64,000 nt of DNA from an uncultured Coriobacteriaceae bacterium (GCA_902780305.1 CACZFB010000002.1:62001-126000), one strand, 5' to 3'. Counted from the first letter of the stretch, positions 1 through 9,673 are shown. Notes: generated by a model not told the origin, from the sequence alone. Numbers and translations: made by a program.

Positions 1-1906
1 CGAGGCCACCAACGGCGGCGTGGCCGGCACCTCGGGCAGGTCTCTGCGCGTCGAGGCGCTCAAGGTGTATTTGCCCTCGGGCGTTGACGGCGGCATCACC
101 TATCAGGCGCACGTGCAAAAGGAGGGCTGGCAGGACTGGAAGAGCAACGGCGACATGGCCGGAACCTCGGGTAAGTCTCGTCGCGTGGAAGCCCTGCGCA
201 TAAAGCTTACGGGCAACATCGAGAAGATCTACGACGTGTGGTATCGCGCCCATGTGCAAAAGGTGGGCTGGCAGGAGTGGAAGAAGAACGGCGACATGGC
301 CGGCACCTCGGGCAGGTCTCTGCGCGTCGAGGCCCTGCAAATCGTGCTGCTGCCCAAGGGATCCGACGCACCGGCAGGCGGCACGACGGAGCCTGCCGTC
401 GGCTCGGACTACACGAGCAAGGGCAGCGTCACCTACCGCGCGAGCGTGGACGGCATGGGCTGGCTCGGCTGGGTCTCGGACGGCGACCGCGCCGGCACCT
501 TTGCCAGCAACACGTGGATGAACGGCTTTGTTGCCGGTCTCAAGGGCGACAAGATTTCCAACGGCGACCTGCACTACAGTGCGCTCGTCGAGGGTGGCGA
601 CTGGCAGGGTGAGGTTTCGGGCGGCTCGAACGCGGGAAGCCCCGGCAGCTCCAATCGCCTGCAGGCCATTCGCATGCGCCTTACGGGCAACGCTGCAAGC
701 CTGTACGACATCTACTACCGCACCTACATCAATGGCGAGGGCTGGCTCAAGTGGGCCAAGAACAACGAGAAGGCCGGCTACGTCGATCCCGAGAAGGGCG
801 TGCAGGTAATCGAGGTCAAGCTCGTGGGCAGGGGTGGCGCCGCGCCCTCTTCCAGCGGTGCCAAGGACTTTGCCTTCTCGGGCAGGCCCGAGCTCACCTA
901 TCGCGGCCATGTGCAAAAGATTGGCTGGCAGAACTGGGTTAAGGAGGGGCAGACCGCCGGCACCTCGGGCAGGTCGCTGCGCGTGGAGGCTCTGCAGGCA
1001 AAGATTGCCAACACGGCGATTTCGGGCGACATCCAGCTGAAGTCTCATGTGCAGCGCATCGGCTGGCAGGACTGGGTTGGCTCGGGAGGCACCTCGGGCA
1101 CCTCGGGCAGGTCGCTGCGCGTGGAGGCCCTGCAGGCCCGCCTTACCGGTGACTTGGCGAACAAGTACGACGTGTACTATCGCGTGCACGCGCAGAAGTA
1201 CGGATGGCTTGGCTGGGCCAAGAACGGCGCGAGCGCCGGAACCGCCGGCCTGTCGCTGCGCCTGGAGGCAATCGAGCTGCGCCTCGTGGAGAAGGGCGGT
1301 GCGGCGCCTGGCTCCACCAGCAACTCCTTTGTGGACGGCAGCTCCGTGGGCAAGATTGGCTACCAGAACCCCGCCGGGTATTATCAGGTGAGCAGCTTTA
1401 ACGTAAAGATCACCAGCGCAGCGACGTATCCGTTTAACTACGTGACGCCTTCGCACATTAGCAAGAACGCCTCGCGCACCGATTGCGTAAACGCGTTCCT
1501 CAACCGTGCGCGCGAGTATTTGGGAACGCCCTACAAGTGGAACTACGCGTGCGCTCCTGGTGTTGGCGTGGACTGCATTGGCCTGGTGTACCAATGCGCC
1601 TATGCGTGCGGCATGGACATGGGCGGCGGCACGGCTGACGATGACTTTAACCCGTGGGCGCACTGGGTTACGGGCTCAAGCGGCTGGCACAGCCACGACG
1701 CCAACAACTTCTGGAACTACGGCAACGCGCAGCACGTGCCCGTCTCGCAACGCAAGGCCGGCGACGTCCTGTACTGGCCCGGACACGTGGCCATCTACAT
1801 GGGCTCCAATTCCATCATCGAGGCCTACGACTACTCCACTGGCGTTATCCAGACGAGCCTCTCGTATCGCGACACGCCCACCGGCTGCATCCGCCTGTTC
1901 CAGTAG
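1..1906 (+). CDS. ChW-repeat secreted protein with C-terminal NlpC/P60 peptidase (5' end outside window)
   Basis: The reading frame is open from base 2, so the start and signal peptide lie upstream. The visible 634 residues hold about nine ChW (clostridial hydrophobic, conserved Trp) repeats of roughly 45-50 residues. Each has a GW-x-x-W core followed by AGTSGRSLRVEAL or a degenerate form of it. A C-terminal domain of about 150 residues fits NlpC/P60 cysteine peptidases: the nucleophile is in VDCIGLV and the catalytic His in GHVAIYMG. The usual third polar residue appears to be Glu in SIIEAYDY. NlpC/P60 enzymes cleave peptide stems of peptidoglycan, and ChW repeats are thought to bind the cell surface, so this is probably an exported wall hydrolase or adhesin. 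Repeats 7 and 8 are nearly identical at DNA level, which suggests recent duplication. Confidence 0.85.
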   Translation, partial: EATNGGVAGTSGRSLRVEALKVYLPSGVDGGITYQAHVQKEGWQDWKSNGDMAGTSGKSRRVEALRIKLTGNIEKIYDVWYRAHVQKVGWQEWKKNGDMAGTSGRSLRVEALQIVLLPKGSDAPAGGTTEPAVGSDYTSKGSVTYRASVDGMGWLGWVSDGDRAGTFASNTWMNGFVAGLKGDKISNGDLHYSALVEGGDWQGEVSGGSNAGSPGSSNRLQAIRMRLTGNAASLYDIYYRTYINGEGWLKWAKNNEKAGYVDPEKGVQVIEVKLVGRGGAAPSSSGAKDFAFSGRPELTYRGHVQKIGWQNWVKEGQTAGTSGRSLRVEALQAKIANTAISGDIQLKSHVQRIGWQDWVGSGGTSGTSGRSLRVEALQARLTGDLANKYDVYYRVHAQKYGWLGWAKNGASAGTAGLSLRLEAIELRLVEKGGAAPGSTSNSFVDGSSVGKIGYQNPAGYYQVSSFNVKITSAATYPFNYVTPSHISKNASRTDCVNAFLNRAREYLGTPYKWNYACAPGVGVDCIGLVYQCAYACGMDMGGGTADDDFNPWAHWVTGSSGWHSHDANNFWNYGNAQHVPVSQRKAGDVLYWPGHVAIYMGSNSIIEAYDYSTGVIQTSLSYRDTPTGCIRLFQ

Positions 1907-1939
1907 CGCGACGTTACGCTGAACGCGGGACGCCCCCGG

Positions 1940-2012
1940 TGGTACGAAGGGGACAGTCCCCGGTATGCAGGGGACTGTCCCCTGCATACCGGGGACTGTC
2001 CCCTTTGTACCA
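1940..2012. repeat. Family A palindrome (GGGGACAGTCCCC type), nested
   Basis: Near-perfect inverted repeat running from TGGTAC to GTACCA, with inner GGGGACAGTCCCC and GGGGACTGTCCCC blocks and an inner GGTATGCA/TGCATACC arm pair. It lies between two co-directional genes and has no T tract, so it is not a classical intrinsic terminator. Other copies lie at 6459, 8458, 15589, 22844, 25885, 36408, 38092, 40854 and 50651. Confidence 0.9.
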
Positions 2013-2095
2013 CGGAGCCCGCGCGGGTTTTTCGCATAAGGTATGCTACTGTCCAAGACGATGCTCCGGCATAAGGACGTACGAAAGAAGCTGCT

Positions 2096-5000
2096 ATGCT
2101 CATTGACCGCGTGGCCACCCAGTTGCTGTTGGCTCCCGAGCTCGAGGAATCCAATCGGCTGTTGCGAGAGGGACAGGACGTGCCGCTGTCGGTTGCGCAG
2201 AGCGCCCGACCGCTGGTGGTGGCGTCCGTGTGGGCGCACGACCCCCGGCCCTGCCTCGTGGTGGTCGCCGGAGAGGAGGCGGCCGACCGCATGGCCCGGT
2301 CGCTGGCGGCGTGGCTGGGACAGGACGTAGTCGCGCGCTATCCGGAGCGCAAGGACTGGCCGTGGTCCGATAAGCCCGCAGACGATGCGGTGGTGGGTGC
2401 GCGCTGTGCCGCCATGGAGCGCCTGGCCACGGGCCAGAACTGCGTGGTGGTGGCCTCGGCCCGCTCGCTGCTTCGGCGGGTGCCGCCACGGGATTCGGGC
2501 TACTTTGCGAGCTCCACCTTTTGCGTGGGCGATGAGGTGCCGTTTGACGAGGTGTCCGCGCTGCTCGTGGCGATGGGCTATGCGAACGTGGGCGAGGTGG
2601 ACGCCCCGGGCACCTTTAGGGTACACGGCGACTCGGTGGACGTGTACCCCGCGCAGGCGACGGCACCGGTGCGCATGGAGTTCTTTGGAGACGAGATCGA
2701 CCGCATCCGGCGCATGGTCCCCTCGACGGGACAGACCATCGGCGAGCTGGAGGAGGTGCGCATCGTCCCCTGCAGGGAGCTGGCGCTCACCCCCCAGACG
2801 ATCGTGCGGGCAGAGCGTGCGCTCTTTGCTGCCGCCAAGAACAACACGCAGGTGGCGGCCGACCTCGAACTCATTCGCTCGCGGTCCAACGCCCCCCAGC
2901 TCGACCGCTACCTGGGCGAGCTGTACGGCGGTCACACTGCCTCCCCCATCGAGCACGTGTGCGCCGATGCCCTTATGGTGCTGGTCGAGCCGCGTGCCCT
3001 GTTCGACGACTGCATGCATGCCACCGACGACATTGCCCATGCTGCCACGCTGGCGCGCGTGAGTACCAAGGACCTGTATACCGCGCCCAAGGCCTTGGAC
3101 TTTGGAAAACAGCAGCGCCTGACCTTCTCATCCATCGCGCGCGCGGGTTCGGGTCGGGCAGCCTCGCTTGCCGTAAAGCAACCGGGCGTCGCCGGTGCCG
3201 ACTCCAAGCTGCTGGGGCGCGTGCGGGGGCTGGTGCGCGACGGCGCCGTAACCGTGTTCGCCATACCCGACCGTGCGGCGCGCGAGCACATGGAGCTGCG
3301 GTTCTCCGACGAGTCGATACCCTTTGTGGAGGAGCTCGCGGCCAGCGAGGACCAGCGTCCGCCAACCCTGCAGACGGGTGTGGTCACCTTTGTGGATGCG
3401 CCTGTCCCCGCGGGTGTCATCGTGCCGTCGGCACACCTGGCCGTGCTCTCGGTGGCCGACCTCACGTCGCGCATGGCGCGCAAGCGCAAGCCGCGCCGCG
3501 TGGACGTTACCAAGGTAACCTTCCCGTTTAAGCCGGGCGACTACGTGGTGCACGCCACCCATGGCATCGCGCTCTTCTCGAACATCGTGCGGCAGGAGGT
3601 GGGAGGTCGCGAGCGCGACTACTTCCTGCTGGAGTACGCCAACGCCGACAAGCTGTACGTGCCGCTTGAGCAGGTGGACCGCATTACGCGCTACGTGGGA
3701 CCCGACGGCAGCAGCCCGCGCCTCACGCGCCTGAACACGGCCGACTGGAGCCGCGTTACGGGGCGTGCGCGCAAGTCGGCCAAGAAGCTAGCGTTCGACC
3801 TGGTGGACCTGTACACGCGCCGAAGCGCGGTGCGCGGCCATGCCTTTGCGCCCGACACGCCCGCCCAGCACGACATGGAGGCGAGCTTTACCTACGACAT
3901 CACGCCCGACCAGCGCTCAGCCCTTGCCGACATCAAGGCCGACATGGAGGCGTCCAAGCCCATGGACCGCCTGCTGTGCGGCGACGTGGGGTTTGGCAAG
4001 ACCGAGGTCGCGCTGCGCGCGGCGTTTAAGTGCTGCATGGACGACCGCCAGGTTATGGTGCTGTGTCCCACCACCATTTTGGCGCAGCAGCACTACGACA
4101 CGTTCTTCGACCGCTTTGCGCCGTTCGACCTGCGCGTGGAGGTGCTCAGTCGCTTTGTGACCCCCGCGCAGCAGCGCAAGGCGCTTGCAGCCTTCGCGGC
4201 GGGCGAGGTAAACGTGTTGATTGGCACCCATCGGCTCCTCTCGAACGACGTGAACCCGCATGCGCTGGGCCTGGTGATCGTGGACGAGGAGCAGCGCTTT
4301 GGCGTGCAGCACAAGGAGCAGCTTAAGAACATGCGTGAGCAGGTGGACGTGCTCACGCTGTCGGCCACGCCCATCCCGCGCACCATGCAGATGGCCATGA
4401 GTGGCGTGCGCGACATGAGCTTGATTCTTACGCCGCCTCCGGGACGGCGTGCCGTGCGCGTGCACGTGGGGGAGTACGATCCGGACGTGGTGAGCGCGGC
4501 CATCCGTCGCGAGCTCGCACGAGACGGTCAGGTGTACTACGTGTCCAACCGCGTGCATACCATGGAGGACGCGCTCGAGCGGGTGCAGCAGGCGGCGCCC
4601 GAGGCCCGTGTGGCCATCGCGCACGGCCAGATGAGCCCCAATCAGGTAGAGGAGGTCATGCTGGCCTTCCAGATGCACGAGATAGACGTGCTGGTGGCTA
4701 CGACCATAATCGAGAGTGGCATCGACAACCCCCACACCAACACCTTGGTAATCGAGGATTCGCAGCGCTTGGGCCTGGCGCAGCTGTACCAGCTCAAGGG
4801 GCGCGTGGGACGCGGGCGCGAGCAGGCGTACGCGTACTTTATGTTCCCGCCCGAGGAGCCGCTTACGCCCGAGGCAACCGAGCGGTTGACTGCCCTAGGA
4901 GAGTTTACGGAGTTGGGGAGCGGTATGCGCATTGCCATGCGCGACCTGGAGATTCGCGGTGCGGGTTCGGTGGTGGGCGCCGAACAGCACGGCAACCTGA

Positions 5001-5515
5001 GCGGCGTGGGCTTCGACCTCTTTACGCAGATGCTGGGACAGGCCGTGGCCGAGGCACGCGGCGAGGTGGCGGAGGGAGACGAGCCCAGTGAGGTGACCAT
5101 CAACCTCTCTGCCGACTTCTATTTGGCCGACGAATATCTGCCCGAGGTCGATAAGCGCGTGATGGCGTATCGCAGGCTCGCGGCGGCAACCGAGCTGGCC
5201 GAGGTGGATGCGCTGGCAACCGAGTTGGAGGAGACGTGGGGCGCCATGCCACTGGCGGCACGCAACCTCTTCGATCGCGCCCGCGTGCGCATTCGCTGTG
5301 AGCGGCTGGGCGTTACCAGCGTGGCGCTCACGGGCGGGCGCATCGTGTACACGGGCATCAAGGTGCCGCGCGACGTGGCCGCCAAGCTGCGCGCGGAGCG
5401 CGGGTTCTTCTATCCCAAGACCAGTCAGCTCAAGTACCCGTTTAGGCGCGACGCCGAGCAGCTGCTTCCCGTGGTGCTCTCGGTCCTGGCTCAGGTGGGT
5501 GGCGACGACGAGTAG
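2096..5515 (+). CDS. mfd: Transcription-repair coupling factor Mfd
   Basis: The 1139-residue product matches the usual Mfd length (about 1150). Mfd is a cytoplasmic DNA translocase that removes RNA polymerase stalled at lesions and recruits UvrA. The N-terminal part is UvrB-like. The RNA-polymerase-interacting domain begins near residue 480 (GDYVVHATHGIALF). The RecG-like motor has Walker A GDVGFGKTE near residue 629, the box DEEQRFGV near 729, the motif LSATPIPRT, and motif VI within QLKGRVGRG. The C-terminal TRCF domain starts around residue 1000. The ATG at 2096 gives the canonical N-terminus, with a purine-rich GAAAGAAG stretch just upstream. It is followed directly by a family B palindrome and probably transcribed alone. 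Confidence 0.97.
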   Translation: MLIDRVATQLLLAPELEESNRLLREGQDVPLSVAQSARPLVVASVWAHDPRPCLVVVAGEEAADRMARSLAAWLGQDVVARYPERKDWPWSDKPADDAVVGARCAAMERLATGQNCVVVASARSLLRRVPPRDSGYFASSTFCVGDEVPFDEVSALLVAMGYANVGEVDAPGTFRVHGDSVDVYPAQATAPVRMEFFGDEIDRIRRMVPSTGQTIGELEEVRIVPCRELALTPQTIVRAERALFAAAKNNTQVAADLELIRSRSNAPQLDRYLGELYGGHTASPIEHVCADALMVLVEPRALFDDCMHATDDIAHAATLARVSTKDLYTAPKALDFGKQQRLTFSSIARAGSGRAASLAVKQPGVAGADSKLLGRVRGLVRDGAVTVFAIPDRAAREHMELRFSDESIPFVEELAASEDQRPPTLQTGVVTFVDAPVPAGVIVPSAHLAVLSVADLTSRMARKRKPRRVDVTKVTFPFKPGDYVVHATHGIALFSNIVRQEVGGRERDYFLLEYANADKLYVPLEQVDRITRYVGPDGSSPRLTRLNTADWSRVTGRARKSAKKLAFDLVDLYTRRSAVRGHAFAPDTPAQHDMEASFTYDITPDQRSALADIKADMEASKPMDRLLCGDVGFGKTEVALRAAFKCCMDDRQVMVLCPTTILAQQHYDTFFDRFAPFDLRVEVLSRFVTPAQQRKALAAFAAGEVNVLIGTHRLLSNDVNPHALGLVIVDEEQRFGVQHKEQLKNMREQVDVLTLSATPIPRTMQMAMSGVRDMSLILTPPPGRRAVRVHVGEYDPDVVSAAIRRELARDGQVYYVSNRVHTMEDALERVQQAAPEARVAIAHGQMSPNQVEEVMLAFQMHEIDVLVATTIIESGIDNPHTNTLVIEDSQRLGLAQLYQLKGRVGRGREQAYAYFMFPPEEPLTPEATERLTALGEFTELGSGMRIAMRDLEIRGAGSVVGAEQHGNLSGVGFDLFTQMLGQAVAEARGEVAEGDEPSEVTINLSADFYLADEYLPEVDKRVMAYRRLAAATELAEVDALATELEETWGAMPLAARNLFDRARVRIRCERLGVTSVALTGGRIVYTGIKVPRDVAAKLRAERGFFYPKTSQLKYPFRRDAEQLLPVVLSVLAQVGGDDE

Positions 5516-5546
5516 CCAATCAAAGGGGGTTATCCCCTTTGATTGG
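5516..5546. repeat. Family B palindrome (CAATCAAAGGGG type)
   Basis: Perfect inverted repeat with 13-bp arms (CCAATCAAAGGGG) around the loop GTTAT, beginning at the base after the mfd stop codon. Related copies are at 19507 (double), 24276, 32136, 39667, 43697 (degenerate) and 60447. Confidence 0.92.
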
Positions 5547-5619
5547 CGGGTCTCTCCGGGACACCATACGCTTTGGGTATAGTAACCATACGGGTGCACT
5601 ACGGACAAAGGGGGAAAGC

Positions 5620-6453
5620 ATGAGGTTCGTTCGGTCTTTTGTGGCTCTGCTGGCGGTCGTGCTTCTGGTGGGGTGCTCGGCGGGGAAGAGCGAGCCGCAA
5701 CCGCAGCCGCAGGAGTCCGGCTCGACGACTATGGGCGAGCTTCTGAGCACGCGTCTGGCGAGCTGGAACGAGTTCAACGAGGGCGTTCGGAGCGGGGAAC
5801 AGATTCCCCAAAGCCTGGAGCTCTATGTGAGCGACACGGTCGATGGCTATGTATACGACAAGGACGTTATCGCCTCGTTTTGGAACCAGCTGAGCCAGCT
5901 GCGCGTCGACGCGAAGCACCCCGTGGAAGGGGAGGGCGAGGGCAGCAGGATCAGCTTCTCGTTTGACTCTGGCAAAGAGGTTATTACGTACGGCTTCCGC
6001 ACGACCGAGTATGCGGAGCTGCACGACAAGACGCGCTACGCGATGGAGGACCCAAGCGCGCTGCAAAAGCTGGTGGAGGAGCTCAGGAAGCTGGTCGCGC
6101 AGGAGATGCCCCAGGAGGGAAGCGAGCTGCAGCCGCAAAACGGCGCCTACTTTTGGGATGCCACTGGCGATGGCATGCTGGAGCACATGTGGATTGACGT
6201 AACGAACAACGGCGACGAGGCGCCAAGCGTTATGAACGTGCGCGTGTTTGGCGAGGGCCTCGACACCAGCGCCATCATTGACGGCGGATATTCCGTAAAC
6301 AGCGTAACGCTGAATAAAGACGATCAGGGCCCCTACGTCGTGCTCGACTACGATTCGGGCGACTACTACAGCCACGACACTCCCTCTCGCTGCGTGATTC
6401 GGGTGGTTGGCGACGAACTGCGGGTGGAGGACGCCAGCGTACCGGAGTCGTAG
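5620..6453 (+). CDS. Putative lipoprotein of unknown function
   Basis: A 277-residue product starting at an ATG behind the purine-rich AAAGGGGGAAAG. Residues 1-19 form a lipoprotein signal peptide with lipobox LLVGC and the acylated Cys at position 19, so it should be tethered to the outer face of the membrane. A short Gln/Pro-rich linker follows (EPQPQPQE), then a globular acidic domain in which I recognise no catalytic motif. The end is a beta-rich stretch containing VLDYDSGDYYSHD. A longer frame opens upstream at 5539 but would put the signal peptide inside the protein, so the downstream ATG is preferred. No operon partner is evident; a convergent surface-protein gene follows. Confidence 0.8.
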   Translation: MRFVRSFVALLAVVLLVGCSAGKSEPQPQPQESGSTTMGELLSTRLASWNEFNEGVRSGEQIPQSLELYVSDTVDGYVYDKDVIASFWNQLSQLRVDAKHPVEGEGEGSRISFSFDSGKEVITYGFRTTEYAELHDKTRYAMEDPSALQKLVEELRKLVAQEMPQEGSELQPQNGAYFWDATGDGMLEHMWIDVTNNGDEAPSVMNVRVFGEGLDTSAIIDGGYSVNSVTLNKDDQGPYVVLDYDSGDYYSHDTPSRCVIRVVGDELRVEDASVPES

Positions 6454-6458
6454 CTTCG

Positions 6459-6518
6459 CTCGTTGGACAAAGGGGACAGTCCCCTGTGTTCAGGGGACTG
6501 TCCCCTTTGTCCAACGAG
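6459..6518. repeat. Family A palindrome between convergent genes
   Basis: CTCGTTGGACAAAGGGGACA is mirrored by the reverse complement ending CCAACGAG. The arms are 28 bp and the loop is TGTT. It lies between the convergent lipoprotein and surface-protein genes, where a bidirectional terminator role is possible though no T tract follows. Confidence 0.9.
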
Positions 6519-6533
6519 AAGACGAGGTGTTGC

Positions 6534-8351
6534 CTAGCGCTTGCGGCGCCTGCCGACGACGAGGGCGGAGGCACCCGTTACGGCCATCGCCGCGACGGCT
6601 GTAAACGAGGTCGCGTCGCCCGTCTTGGCGAGGGTGCTCGTCGTTGATGTGGAGGGCGTGCTCGTCCCGCTCGACGAGGAGTTGGAGCCGCCGTTGCCTA
6701 CGCTGAATTTTACGACTTCCCTCGCGGACGACACCTTTGTTGACTCATCGTTGTCGAAAATGGTGTGCGCCTGGTAAGGCACTGACGCAATGTTTCCGCT
6801 GAGGTAGGGGCTGAGGTTGGCGTTGGAGCGCAGCTGGGCCGGATAGGTGATTTGGATAGTCTTGCCGCGGTACTCCGTAACGTCGGGAATGGTAACGGTG
6901 AGCTTCTGGCCGTCGATGCTGGTCTCGGCGGAAGACACCTGCTCGCCGTTGCAGGTTACGGTGGCACCGTCCACGAACTCAAGGACGCTCTCGAGGTCCA
7001 CCCACGTGCGCATCGAGGAGGCCCAGGCGGGCACCTCCTGGGTGATGGTGTAGGTGACTGTTTCGGTCGTCGAGGTAAGCTTGCCGCCCCTGCTGTTGCT
7101 CACTTGGGGCGGATTGGGAGCATCCTTCGTGGGCTCGGTTTGGGCCTCGGCGATAGAGAAGCTCGCAGTCGCGGATTCGGACACGTCGTTGAACTGAGCG
7201 GTAAGGGTGTGCTCGCCGGTGGGAAGGGTGTTGAGGTAGGCAGGTAGGAGGGTTATAACGATACTGCCCTCGGCTATGGAATAGTCTTTGTCCTTCTCAA
7301 TCTCATTGTCGTCCACAGAGGCAGACTTGAAGTGCGTGTAAGCTGTGTCGGCCTCCCCGCTCCCGGCGTTGCGCGTGAAGGTGATCGAGAGTCCGTCCGT
7401 GCTGCCCTTGGTCCACGTAGCGCCCACGCCAGTGGTGGCGGTGTAGGCCGGCTTGACGGTAACCTTGCACTTCGCAGTCTTGGTCGGGTCGTCGACGCTG
7501 GCAGCGGTGATGGTGGCCTCGCCGACCTTGACGCCGGTAACCTTGCCGTTTTCGTCGACGGTGACGACGCTGGTGTTGTCGCTCGACCAGGTTACGGCCT
7601 TGTTGGTGGCGTCATCAGGCTTTACGGTGGCCGTGAGCTGGTCGGTGGCGCCGACCTCGATGGTGGTGGTTTCCTTGTTGAGCTCCACGCTCTCCACAGG
7701 CTGGACGACGGTGACCTTGCAGGTTGCGGTCTTGTCGTCGGTGCTGACTTCCGAGCCGTTGGTTGCCGTGACGGTGATGGTAGCCTCGCCGGCCTTGACG
7801 CCGGTCACGACGCCGTTCTCGTCGACGGTGGCGACGTTGGTGTCGTCGCTTGAGTAGGTTACGTTCTTGTAGGTTGCGGTGTCGGGCGAAACGGTGGGGT
7901 TGAGGGCGATGGTTTTGCCAACATCGACGCTTGCCTTTTCAGCAACCGTTACTGCGTCAATAGGTGTGTTTTGGGCGCAGGATACGTTTAATGTCTCTGC
8001 GTAACCGCCTTCACTCGTGTCTCTCCAGTTCACGTTTATCGTACCCGAACCGATACCACTGACAGAGAAAGTAATGGTCCAGTTAGAACCGTCGGAGGAG
8101 ACGGTACCTAGCGTTACGATTTCCGTGGCGGTAGCAGGGTCGGAGAATTGACCGAAGCCTTCAGGCTTAGGCGTCGTATAGGCGCATTGCGTATTAAGCG
8201 CAGCATCCGTTTTGACGGCGGTGCCATTCACACTAATCGTGTACGTTGGATCGACCGCCAGCGCCACACGCGCTCCCAGCCCTACCACCAAGGCCATGCC
8301 CAGCATCAGGCCAACGAGCAGCCTGGGCAACCTCCTCATCGATTCGCCCAT
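6534..8351 (-). CDS. Sortase-anchored surface protein with two Ig-like (BIG2) domains
   Basis: A 605-residue exported protein. The chosen ATG at 8351 has GGAAGTGAGG upstream and leads into a signal peptide ending near ARVALA. A short N-terminal domain is followed by two tandem BIG2 domains (about 128-300), each with the VATVDENG...VTGVKAGEATITV pattern. Then comes a beta-rich X2-like module (about 305-395) and a domain resembling the isopeptide-forming pilin D2 type. The C-terminus has a sortase signal: LAKTGD, a hydrophobic stretch and RRRKR. The sorting motif is LAKTG, with Ala in place of the usual Pro. The protein is probably wall-anchored and adhesive. The longer upstream frame is translation through a family A palindrome. 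Confidence 0.88.
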   Translation of the reverse strand: MGESMRRLPRLLVGLMLGMALVVGLGARVALAVDPTYTISVNGTAVKTDAALNTQCAYTTPKPEGFGQFSDPATATEIVTLGTVSSDGSNWTITFSVSGIGSGTINVNWRDTSEGGYAETLNVSCAQNTPIDAVTVAEKASVDVGKTIALNPTVSPDTATYKNVTYSSDDTNVATVDENGVVTGVKAGEATITVTATNGSEVSTDDKTATCKVTVVQPVESVELNKETTTIEVGATDQLTATVKPDDATNKAVTWSSDNTSVVTVDENGKVTGVKVGEATITAASVDDPTKTAKCKVTVKPAYTATTGVGATWTKGSTDGLSITFTRNAGSGEADTAYTHFKSASVDDNEIEKDKDYSIAEGSIVITLLPAYLNTLPTGEHTLTAQFNDVSESATASFSIAEAQTEPTKDAPNPPQVSNSRGGKLTSTTETVTYTITQEVPAWASSMRTWVDLESVLEFVDGATVTCNGEQVSSAETSIDGQKLTVTIPDVTEYRGKTIQITYPAQLRSNANLSPYLSGNIASVPYQAHTIFDNDESTKVSSAREVVKFSVGNGGSNSSSSGTSTPSTSTTSTLAKTGDATSFTAVAAMAVTGASALVVGRRRKR

Positions 8352-8457
8352 TCGGGCCTCACTTCCGGACCACTCCAACGCCTTCCACATTTTAAGTTCG
8401 GTAACAGGATAATACCACGAGTAGGGCATAGGTAACGGTACATGAGGGACCGTCTCC

Positions 8458-8508
8458 TGGACAAAGGGGACAGTCCCCTGAACACAGGGGACTGTCCCCT
8501 TTGTACCA
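8458..8508. repeat. Family A palindrome between divergent genes
   Basis: TGGACAAAGGGGACAGTCCC and its inverse end in TTTGTACCA around the loop AACA. The flanking genes diverge, so this copy lies in a promoter region rather than behind a gene. That argues against a pure terminator role for the family. Confidence 0.9.
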
Positions 8509-8533
8509 CGAGCGCGCGTGCGAGCCCGTGCGG

Positions 8534-8539
8534 TAGAAT
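8534..8539 (+). promoter_or_regulatory. Candidate -10 element
   Basis: TAGAAT lies 27 bases before the start at 8567, and an identical hexamer precedes the response regulator at 10641. No convincing -35 is visible. Confidence 0.4.
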
Positions 8540-8566
8540 GGCCCAAGGCGAAGGGAGGCGGCTCGC

Positions 8567-9673
8567 ATGGCGCAGAGCAAGCCAAAGGTACAGGTACAGG
8601 CGACGGGCGCATCCAAGCGCGAGGGCATGGGGTCCGTGCGCAAGAGCGCGGTGTTTCTGGGCTTCGTCGCGATCGCCTACATGCTGTACGTCGTGCTCTC
8701 GGGGCAATGGGGTGCGTTTTGGAGCTCGCTGGCCGGCGTCAGCCGCACGTGGATTGTTGTCTCGCTGCTCTGCTACGTGGCGTACTACCTGCTGGGCGTG
8801 CTTGCCTACGGCATTGCCGTGGTGGGCGACCCGACGTCGCCCTTGGGTCTGTGCGACCTTATGAGCGTCGAGGCCACCGGCATCTTCTTCTCGAACCTTA
8901 CGCCCAACGGGACGGGCGGCGCACCCGCGCAAATCCTGCGCCTCACGCGCTCGGGCCTCTCGGTGGGGTCGGCGGGCGCGCTGCAGTACACGCGCTTTAT
9001 TATCTACGAGGCCGCGGAGGGCGTCTTTGCGGCACTTATGCTCATCCCGCGTCTGGGCTACTTCGTGGAGACCTACGGCAACGTGTTCTTGGTGGGAGCG
9101 CTGCTCTTTGGCGCCAAGGTGGTCGAGGTCACGTCGCTGCTCTTGGTATGCCTGTTGCCCAAGCAGGTGAGCGCCCTGGGCATGTGGGGCCTGCGCCTGT
9201 TGCGCCGGTGGGGACTGATTAAGGACGATCGCTATCAGCGTTGGAGCCACACGGTAAGCGAGCAGATCTTTGAGTTCTCCAACGGTTTTAAGGCGGGCGC
9301 GCGCAACTGGCGGCTCATGCTGCTCACGCTTGCGGTAACGCTGCTGCAGCTGGGTTTTCAGTATGCGCTGCCGTGGGTGGTGCTGCAGGCGTTTGGCAAG
9401 CCGGCCGACCTGGTTACCTGCCTTGCCTGTGGATCCATGCTGGAGCTGCTCACCTCGGCCATCCCCCTGCCGGGCGGGACGCTTGGCGCCGAGGGCGGGT
9501 TCGCGTTCCTGTTTGGTTCGATGTTTGGCCCTGCCCTCTCGGCGGGATACGTGGTGTGGCGCTTCGTGGAGTACATTCTGCCCGTGCTGGCGGCCGTGCC
9601 GCTTATGGGGCTGCGCACCCGCAGTGGCCTTTCGATAAACGCCCGTCTGCGCAGAATGCGCAACCGGATGTAA
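8567..9673 (+). CDS. Membrane protein of the lysylphosphatidylglycerol-synthase TM / YbhN (UPF0104) family
   Basis: A 368-residue integral membrane protein with about seven or eight hydrophobic segments. The stretch SNLTPNGTGGAPAQILRL and a later AIPLPGGTLGAEGGF are the conserved loops of the flippase-like domain shared by MprF N-termini and YbhN. There is no soluble MprF acyltransferase domain, so an aminoacyl-lipid synthase role is unlikely; lipid or polyprenol-linked substrate handling is the usual guess. The ATG at 8567 has a strong ribosome site (AAGGGAGG, 8 bases upstream). The N-terminal 25 residues are basic and cytoplasmic. The alpha/beta hydrolase downstream is 70 bases away. Confidence 0.82.
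   Translation: MAQSKPKVQVQATGASKREGMGSVRKSAVFLGFVAIAYMLYVVLSGQWGAFWSSLAGVSRTWIVVSLLCYVAYYLLGVLAYGIAVVGDPTSPLGLCDLMSVEATGIFFSNLTPNGTGGAPAQILRLTRSGLSVGSAGALQYTRFIIYEAAEGVFAALMLIPRLGYFVETYGNVFLVGALLFGAKVVEVTSLLLVCLLPKQVSALGMWGLRLLRRWGLIKDDRYQRWSHTVSEQIFEFSNGFKAGARNWRLMLLTLAVTLLQLGFQYALPWVVLQAFGKPADLVTCLACGSMLELLTSAIPLPGGTLGAEGGFAFLFGSMFGPALSAGYVVWRFVEYILPVLAAVPLMGLRTRSGLSINARLRRMRNRM

Noticed and set aside
1676..3040. A 454-codon minus-strand frame across the start of mfd
   Set aside because: It crosses the family A palindrome and is antisense to conserved mfd and NlpC/P60 sequence; its composition is that of a shadow.
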